From contig JAAYEY010000199.1 in the NCBI GenBank assembly GCA_012728505.1, positions 1 through 20,636 of the forward strand: DNA of 20,636 nucleotides, read 5' to 3'. Every line of letters begins with the position of its first letter. Within the stretch, counting starts at the first letter, position 1. Source of the stretch: Synergistaceae bacterium. Its GTDB lineage: Bacteria; Synergistota; Synergistia; Synergistales; Synergistaceae. The position numbers were made by a program, and so were the translations under genes. The notes beneath the pieces were generated by a model. That model searched no databases. It was not told the origin of the DNA and was given only the letters and a program-made list of their open reading frames with translations. This document shows, piece after piece, positions 15,429-20,636 of this stretch.

Positions 15429-17294
15429 CTACGAAAAGTCGTCTGCCTGCTGCAAATGATTCACAACCGCCCTGCATTCAATCGATACCGAAAGCAGAGA
15501 TGCTATATTCTTAGCATCTCCTACATAACTGAAACTATGGTCTAAAACAATGTTGTTTGCACGGTATCCCATTCTCTCGGCCAGTTTTCGAAGATATCTT
15601 TTACCAGCTTCTTCTGTTACGTCCAGTAGCTCTTGATAATTATTGGAAACTTTGGTGGCATCCGGAAGGAATGCCGTAAAACTTTCATCACTGAAGCTGT
15701 GCATAATAAATATCCTGCAGCTGAGTTCCATGGAGCTTACTGCCGCTCCGACAGCTCCAGCAACATCTCCATTTTGTGGTACGGAAATCTTTATATCATT
15801 ATTTTTTCCAATTTCCGCAAAAACTTTTGCGGGCATGCCAACGTATACCCTCGGCAGTAAACCATAATGGGATGTGTATTCTTTTATCGAGTATTCGAGA
15901 ATGGAATTTGCTTTTAATGATATCTTTCTGGCAAAATCAGAACTGTTCATATCATACTGTTTTCCAATAATCAATGATGCCGTCTTAGATATACCCGTTT
16001 CCCCAACTTCCGACAATCCCAGTGTGTTGAATGCATCTGTTGGTGTATAGGAAAATTCTTTTGCTTGTCCTTCTTCCGGGACGGCCATGTTCAACTTATC
16101 TGACTGGTACCGCGACGGCTCTTTCTCTGTCAAGCAGCAATCAATATAATCCGACGGTCGAAAAGTTTCATTTTTTGAATTGATAGGCCGAGTAAAATGT
16201 TTCTTTTTAAAGTAATCTATAAAGCAATCCGCCGAGATTTTAAGCATCTCAGAAGCTCTGCATAGTGGGACAGATCTTTCCGGACCTATCTTGACTTCTT
16301 TTGTCTCAGAGATTTCTACTCTGCTATCCCCTCCAAGTGCAATGCTCATTATATGAAGGGAGGGTATCATTGTTTTGTATGATCCGACCTTCGCTCCTTC
16401 TACACTGAATACCGCCCTGCCTTTTTCTATCCTGCCAATGTCAGTTGAGGTTCCTCCGATATCAGCAACAATAAAACTGCTTTTTTGATCTCCATCTGCA
16501 ATGTAATACGCTCCGCGAAGGCTTGCAGCTGGCCCTGAGTAAATCATTTCTATAGGAAATCTTCTGCACCACTCAGCGGGTACCAAGGTACTGTCGCTTT
16601 TTAAAAACATAACTGGGCATGTAAGTCCAAATTTTTTTGAAACAGACCTAAGATCGTCAAGCAGCCTTCCGGCGACAGGAACAAGAGATGTATTAAGATA
16701 AGCTGTAACAGTCCTTTTTACAGAATTAAGTTTTGAATACGAGAGCTCGTGGCCGCAAGTTACATGGCCTGAACCATTTGACAGTAGTATTTCTTTTGCA
16801 GCTATCTCGTGCTGAGGATTTCTAGAGGAGTAAAAGGATGAAACTGTAAAAAGTTCTCCTGCTCTGCTTTTTACAAAATTTGTAACAGCCTCGCGGTCAA
16901 AACATTCTCTTTCTTTTCCCCATCCGTTGTGCCCTCCACTTACTATTAAAATTGAAAAGGGTCTAATTGTCTTTTCAATGTCTGAAACAATGTGCGGATA
17001 TCTTTTAAATCCTATCAATATCAAGTTCGATGGCTCAACTTTGTTTTCAAGCAATGCGTTCGTCGACACAGTCGTTGAAATATTTAAAGAGGCTATTCTC
17101 GTACTATTATTCTCATTGCTCCCAATAAGAGCTTCAAGTGCACCTTCTATCGCTTTCGCATATGAGGCGTGCACTGTCGGCATTTTCACAGAAGCAGTTA
17201 TTTTTCTTTTGATACAGTCATAAAGAGCTCCATCGGTATTTGTGCCTCCGACATCTATTCCGATGTTGCATCTTGAAACGAAATGATTACTCAT
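15429..17294 (-). CDS. HyuA-like (hydantoinase/oxoprolinase family) ASKHA ATPase
   Basis: A 621-residue actin/hexokinase-fold ATPase of the HyuA/OplA class. The first phosphate loop is IGIDVGGTNTDGALYD (11-26), the second is ADIGGTSTDIG (278-288), and a C-terminal GDVAGAVGAAVS (509-520) closes the fold. The usual HGTTVATNALLE region reads ISTTVSTNALLE here (about 72-83), so the histidine-glycine pair is missing. No HyuB/OplB partner is adjacent. Both facts argue against a true hydantoinase, and ATPases of this fold reactivate corrinoid enzymes, which suggests a helper role for the neighbouring cobalamin protein (inference). The start is the ATG 17292-17294 with a perfect AGGAGG (17302-17307) 7 bases upstream. 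The longer reading to 17348 has no ribosome-binding site. A 173-base gap with its own promoter separates it from the B12 gene. Confidence 0.85.
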   Translation of the reverse strand: MSNHFVSRCNIGIDVGGTNTDGALYDCIKRKITASVKMPTVHASYAKAIEGALEALIGSNENNSTRIASLNISTTVSTNALLENKVEPSNLILIGFKRYPHIVSDIEKTIRPFSILIVSGGHNGWGKERECFDREAVTNFVKSRAGELFTVSSFYSSRNPQHEIAAKEILLSNGSGHVTCGHELSYSKLNSVKRTVTAYLNTSLVPVAGRLLDDLRSVSKKFGLTCPVMFLKSDSTLVPAEWCRRFPIEMIYSGPAASLRGAYYIADGDQKSSFIVADIGGTSTDIGRIEKGRAVFSVEGAKVGSYKTMIPSLHIMSIALGGDSRVEISETKEVKIGPERSVPLCRASEMLKISADCFIDYFKKKHFTRPINSKNETFRPSDYIDCCLTEKEPSRYQSDKLNMAVPEEGQAKEFSYTPTDAFNTLGLSEVGETGISKTASLIIGKQYDMNSSDFARKISLKANSILEYSIKEYTSHYGLLPRVYVGMPAKVFAEIGKNNDIKISVPQNGDVAGAVGAAVSSMELSCRIFIMHSFSDESFTAFLPDATKVSNNYQELLDVTEEAGKRYLRKLAERMGYRANNIVLDHSFSYVGDAKNIASLLSVSIECRAVVNHLQQADDFS

Positions 17295-17358
17295 ATCTTG
17301 ACCTCCTGCAGACAAGAAGAATCGCAACTTTAAAGCTAGTTGTTTCATCTAGAAGTTC

Positions 17359-17375
17359 AACCATGTAATATGGTT
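17359..17375. promoter_or_regulatory. Inverted repeat upstream of the HyuA-like gene
   Basis: AACCAT-N5-ATGGTT, a 17-base dyad 65 bases before the ATG at 17294, in the 252-base divergent region with the patatin gene. It could be an operator. I see no convincing promoter on the minus strand around it, only a GATAAT (plus-strand 17385-17390) without a -35. Confidence 0.35.
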
Positions 17376-17413
17376 ATAAACGCTATTATCTCGCTGATTT
17401 CTTAATTATCCTA

Positions 17414-17419
17414 TATAAT
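17414..17419 (+). promoter_or_regulatory. Candidate -10 for the patatin gene
   Basis: A perfect TATAAT without a recognisable -35. The leader to the ATG at 17547 would be about 120 bases and includes a small perfect hairpin, TGCACA/TGTGCA (17446-17464, 7-base loop), of unknown meaning. Confidence 0.35.
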
Positions 17420-17546
17420 GCAAAGCAAGATGTCATCGTAGCCTATGCACAAACAAAATGTGCAATAAGACGTTAATGTCGTGCAGGCCGCATATTCTGT
17501 ACAGGCAAAGTAATAATTATTCGGAGCAGAGGTGGGAGAGGGCGTT

Positions 17547-19736
17547 ATGCGGAAACACCTTAAATTGTTTGCCTTCATTTTATCCATTTTTTTCATTCTT
17601 TATCCCATATCTGCATGTTCTCTGGCTTCCACATCCGATGGCGTAATTAAGGGAGCACAAGAACAACATGATGAATGGGGCTTCACACATAAGGAGGGAA
17701 TCGTTCTGGTTCTTTCCGGAGGAGGGATCAAAGGACTGGCTCATGTCGGAGTTCTTGAAGTCCTTGAACGAGAAGGCATACCCATTGCTGCAATCGTAGG
17801 CACCAGTATGGGAGCGGTAATAGGGGGTCTTTACGCATCAGGAAATAGTGTAGCGGAATTGAAGGAGATAATTTCCGAACTTGATTTCATGGAAATAATT
17901 TCAAACAGGTCTTCAGCAGAAATAGCAGATTTCAATTATAACAGACCTCCCTCCAGCGGTTCCGCGATGTTCAACCTATACATGGACAAGAATTTGAAAC
18001 TAAGAAGCAGCAGAGGCTTGCTCCGTGCAAGTGGTCTCTACGCTTTCATGAATGAAACAACGGCGAAAGTATCCGTAACTGATTTCAACCGGTTGCCCAT
18101 ACCATTCGCAGCAATAGCAACAGACCTTGAAACAGGTGAGACAGTAATCTTAAGGGACGGGAATCTTGCATCGGCACTTCGGGGGTCACTTTCCATTCCA
18201 GGATTATTTGAGCCGTGGGAAATGGACGGAAGACTCCTTGTTGATGGTGGACTGAAAGCAAATCTACCGGTACTGGAAGCAAAAAAAATGTTTCCCGGCC
18301 ACCCAATAGTCGCAGTAAATCTTGCACCTAAGGACATCACAAAAAGCAGAGAAGAACTGCGTTCCTTGGTTGAAGTAATGGCTCAGACAATCGAAATTCT
18401 TATGGTACAACAGATCGCAGTAAACGAGGCTGCTGCAGACTTGGTAATAACTCCTGACGTCAAAGAATTCAAGGTTTTGCAGTCAAGCGGCTACGATAAG
18501 ATTGTGGCGCGGGGGGTTGCCGCTGCAGAACCTATGGTCGAACAGCTTCGAAATATCTCTTGCGAACCGGACAGAGAATACTGCGAATTCGCTCACGTAG
18601 ACCCACCTTCTAAAATAATACCAATTGTCACTGAAATAAGATTTGAAGGTATCCAGAAAAAAATAGCCAATGTTCTGCACAAAAAATATGACAAATGGAT
18701 AGGAAAACCTCTCGATATGAACGAAGTAGCAAGGACCGTTAAACTTCTTTCAACAGAAGATGATTTCGTTTCGGTAGAGGGACGCGCCCAAAACATTACA
18801 GAGGAAAGTGTCGCTGTAATTCTTTCAATAACCAGACCATCAAAGTATGAATTTGGAGTCAGCGGCTATGCGAGCAACACATACCCGGACAGCTGGGTAT
18901 CGCTCAGCGCTCAGATGCGCGATATTTTCTTCGAAGGAGATGCCGGGTCAGCGGAATTCAGGTTCGGGTCAAAGTGGGGAGCAATGCTCAGATATTTCAC
19001 TCCAAAAACGGAAAGTGACACGCAGTTCGGACTTGTATTATCGGGTCGGGAAGAGGGTGCTGATCCCAAAAATACTACTGCTTACGACTTCGAACGCTAC
19101 ACGGGGAGAATAGCATGGTACAAACACATAAGCAAGAACACCAGCATAGGTTTGGGCTACGCAATAGAGAGAACCAGCAATATAGAAGGAAGGACACTCG
19201 ACGGCCCATATTTAAACTTCACATTCAACAATGTAGATGACCCGGTGCTTCCGACGAAAGGTGTCTACCTCAACTCGAACATATGGTTCCCCACAGGAGA
19301 GACCACTGTAACAAACACTCACTTCCATACTTATCTACCTGTTTGGCCTTCGTGGAACGTAATTCTATCAGGGGGACTTAAAACGGGCGACGTCGACGAC
19401 GTAGCTTATGCAGCGACTTTAGGAACTAATGAGGAGCTATTCAGCCTTGCAAATCATCCCCTCCTCGGAGACCAAGCATTCTGGGTACACATAGGAGCGG
19501 CAAAGACAATGACAAGATCATGGTGGGGAGGAGTGAAAATCGAGGTGTTCGGCAACTACGGACAGGTAATGAGGGAATGGAAGAACGACGAAGACTGGTG
19601 GGAAACAGGTGTATCACTATCTGTCCCTACAACTAATTTCAACACGAGGCTCATGATAGTTTATGATAAAGGTGGCGAATTCACTTTTGGTTACTCTATA
19701 GGTATACCTTTGTGGTGGAGTGGGCCTCTGCCTTAG
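17547..19736 (+). CDS. Patatin-like phospholipase with POTRA and beta-barrel (type Vd autotransporter)
   Basis: A 729-residue outer-membrane protein: signal sequence (1-24), patatin lipase domain (about 48-325), POTRA-like segment (about 358-432) and a C-terminal 16-strand-type barrel of the BamA/D15 superfamily (about 433-729). Lipase motifs are complete: oxyanion loop GGGIKG (58-63), nucleophile in GTSMG (S87), and catalytic aspartate in VDGG (D233). The layout matches PlpD of Pseudomonas and FplA of Fusobacterium, so the lipase is expected at or beyond the cell surface, cleaving phospholipids. The signal sequence ends ISAC (C24), which reads as a lipobox and would be unusual for a type Vd protein. 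The start is the ATG at 17547 with GGGAGAGGG just upstream. A GTG at 17532 with GGAG is possible but would put acidic residues ahead of the signal. It implies a diderm envelope. Confidence 0.9.
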   Translation: MRKHLKLFAFILSIFFILYPISACSLASTSDGVIKGAQEQHDEWGFTHKEGIVLVLSGGGIKGLAHVGVLEVLEREGIPIAAIVGTSMGAVIGGLYASGNSVAELKEIISELDFMEIISNRSSAEIADFNYNRPPSSGSAMFNLYMDKNLKLRSSRGLLRASGLYAFMNETTAKVSVTDFNRLPIPFAAIATDLETGETVILRDGNLASALRGSLSIPGLFEPWEMDGRLLVDGGLKANLPVLEAKKMFPGHPIVAVNLAPKDITKSREELRSLVEVMAQTIEILMVQQIAVNEAAADLVITPDVKEFKVLQSSGYDKIVARGVAAAEPMVEQLRNISCEPDREYCEFAHVDPPSKIIPIVTEIRFEGIQKKIANVLHKKYDKWIGKPLDMNEVARTVKLLSTEDDFVSVEGRAQNITEESVAVILSITRPSKYEFGVSGYASNTYPDSWVSLSAQMRDIFFEGDAGSAEFRFGSKWGAMLRYFTPKTESDTQFGLVLSGREEGADPKNTTAYDFERYTGRIAWYKHISKNTSIGLGYAIERTSNIEGRTLDGPYLNFTFNNVDDPVLPTKGVYLNSNIWFPTGETTVTNTHFHTYLPVWPSWNVILSGGLKTGDVDDVAYAATLGTNEELFSLANHPLLGDQAFWVHIGAAKTMTRSWWGGVKIEVFGNYGQVMREWKNDEDWWETGVSLSVPTTNFNTRLMIVYDKGGEFTFGYSIGIPLWWSGPLP

Positions 19737-19796
19737 CAAACTGAAAAGGGGTCAAGCTTACATAACATGCTCAAAGAGAGGCCAGAAGGACCGCGG

Positions 19797-20636
19797 TCAA
19801 ATGTTCTTCCAGTGTTTGAAACCTTTGCCCAAGACTTCTGATGCTTCAGTTACTACCATGAACGATTTTGGGTGGTTCTTCGCGAGATATCGCTTCAAAA
19901 CCATAGTCTGTCTCGGGGTCAGGAGACACATTATAGTAGGACGTGGTTCGCCTGAGAAACCTCCCTCACCATAGAGAACAGTAGACCCTCTGTTAAGCTC
20001 GTCAGAAATATATTTAACAACCGGCTTTGTATCCTGTGCCATTATGAATACATGGCGGCGTTTATCAAATGACGTAAGGACGCTATCGATCCCCTGCCCT
20101 GAAACGTAACTTGCAACAAAACCGTAAAGCATTTTTTCCATTCCGACGATTCCGACAGATCCTCCAAGAATAAGCATGTTTATATAGAAACTGAAACGCC
20201 CGACCTCAATACCATACCTTTTCCTAAACACAGCGGTAACTATATCCATGCCGCCACCGCACACTCCCGCGCTGAAAATTAGACCTCCGCCGATTCCTTT
20301 AATTATCCCCCCTGCAATTGCAACAAGGAACATGTCGTTTAGCATGGGGAATTTGATAAATTGAAGAGCTTCAAGCAAAAATGAGATCAGAAGTACGTTG
20401 TATATTGTCCAGGCAACGAAACGTTTGGACAGCTCTCTCCCTCCCCAAGCCAACAAGAAGACATTCGCCACCAGCGATGAAATGGAGGGTGCAAGGCCGA
20501 GAGTATATTTTAGTATTATCGCGATACCCATTACTCCAGAATCTGGAAAACGATAGGGCAGCGTGAAACCTATGACGCCGATGGAATACATCAGGACGCC
20601 AATGGTGGATATTGCGAATGTAGACCACTCGTTCCG
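19797..20636 (-). CDS. YitT-family membrane protein, N-terminus beyond window
   Basis: 280 codons are visible. The reading frame stays open past the first internal ATG (20591) to the window edge, where it reads RNEWSTFAISTIGVLMYSIG, so the true start lies outside. YitT proteins have an N-terminal part of about five membrane segments (GVMGIAIILKYTLGL, then ELSKRFVAWTIYNVLLISFLL and following) containing the conserved FSAGVCGGGMDI loop. The C-terminal soluble DUF2179 domain here runs from about the last 85 residues (SFDKRRHVFIM to the end) and includes the typical GRPTIMCL-like stretch EPRPTIMCLLTPRQ. The family's transported compound is not established. It is convergent with the patatin gene, 60 bases apart, with no clear terminator between them. 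Confidence 0.88.
   Translation of the reverse strand, partial: RNEWSTFAISTIGVLMYSIGVIGFTLPYRFPDSGVMGIAIILKYTLGLAPSISSLVANVFLLAWGGRELSKRFVAWTIYNVLLISFLLEALQFIKFPMLNDMFLVAIAGGIIKGIGGGLIFSAGVCGGGMDIVTAVFRKRYGIEVGRFSFYINMLILGGSVGIVGMEKMLYGFVASYVSGQGIDSVLTSFDKRRHVFIMAQDTKPVVKYISDELNRGSTVLYGEGGFSGEPRPTIMCLLTPRQTMVLKRYLAKNHPKSFMVVTEASEVLGKGFKHWKNI

Noticed and set aside
17295..17348. N-terminal extension of the HyuA-like protein
   Set aside because: The longer frame lacks a ribosome-binding site, while the internal ATG at 17294 has a perfect AGGAGG at ideal distance and starts just before the ATP-binding loop.
19789..19798. Perfect palindrome GACCGCGGTC at the YitT stop
   Set aside because: Ten bases with no loop, partly coding; too short to call an operator or a terminator.

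Overview
The window reads as chromosomal DNA from a diderm, anaerobic, amino-acid-fermenting bacterium, most likely of the Synergistota. This is inferred from the gene repertoire: a clostridial-type Fe-S scaffold paired with a GGGtGRT-like gene, nucleoside-type ABC permeases, TRAP transport, a cobalamin-binding enzyme, and a patatin/BamA-type outer-membrane protein that requires an outer membrane. Base composition is moderate, and nearly all the DNA is coding. I saw no tRNA, rRNA, CRISPR array or insertion sequence.

Layout: (1) 1-774, minus strand: a NifU/IscU-like Fe-S scaffold gene followed by the first 21 codons of a probable GGGtGRT-family gene. (2) 775-1075: an intergenic region that is mostly an unusual array of small hairpins separated by the heptamer GTGAAGC (left arm) or its complement GCTTCAC (right arm). 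(3) 1076-2464, minus: a phosphomannomutase/phosphoglucomutase. It is divergent from ilvE (branched-chain aminotransferase, 2638-3705, plus). A bidirectional terminator separates ilvE from argH. (4) 3782-8838, minus: a run of cls (phospholipase D family), a membrane-anchored metallophosphoesterase, an RNase H-like exonuclease and argH. The first three genes abut or overlap, while argH has a possible promoter and operator of its own. (5) 8925-12282, plus: two ABC permeases of the nucleoside/BmpA type without their ATPase or binding protein, then a CdaR/PucR-type regulator, ending in a strong bidirectional terminator. (6) 12383-17294, minus: a HyuA-like ASKHA ATPase, a cobalamin-binding protein resembling a fused carbon-skeleton mutase, and a TRAP solute-binding protein. 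(7) 17547-19736, plus: a patatin phospholipase with POTRA and beta-barrel domains (type Vd secretion layout). (8) 19797-end, minus: a YitT-family membrane protein whose start lies beyond the window.

The most interesting module is region 6. A large protein with a C-terminal B12 domain (DxHxxG motif) sits with a HyuA-like ATPase that has no HyuB partner and has lost the HG of the usual HGTT motif, and with a lone TRAP binding protein. The layout suggests uptake of an organic acid, a B12-dependent rearrangement or methyl transfer, and an ATPase that could service the cobalamin enzyme. The neighbouring CdaR-type regulator, whose family senses organic acids, could control it. This is inference. 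The hairpin-heptamer array at 855-1068 is the most striking non-coding structure.

Several starts were moved from the longest possible reading frame on ribosome-binding-site evidence (HyuA-like ATPase, DctP, patatin protein). The CdaR-type regulator uses TTG and argH uses GTG.
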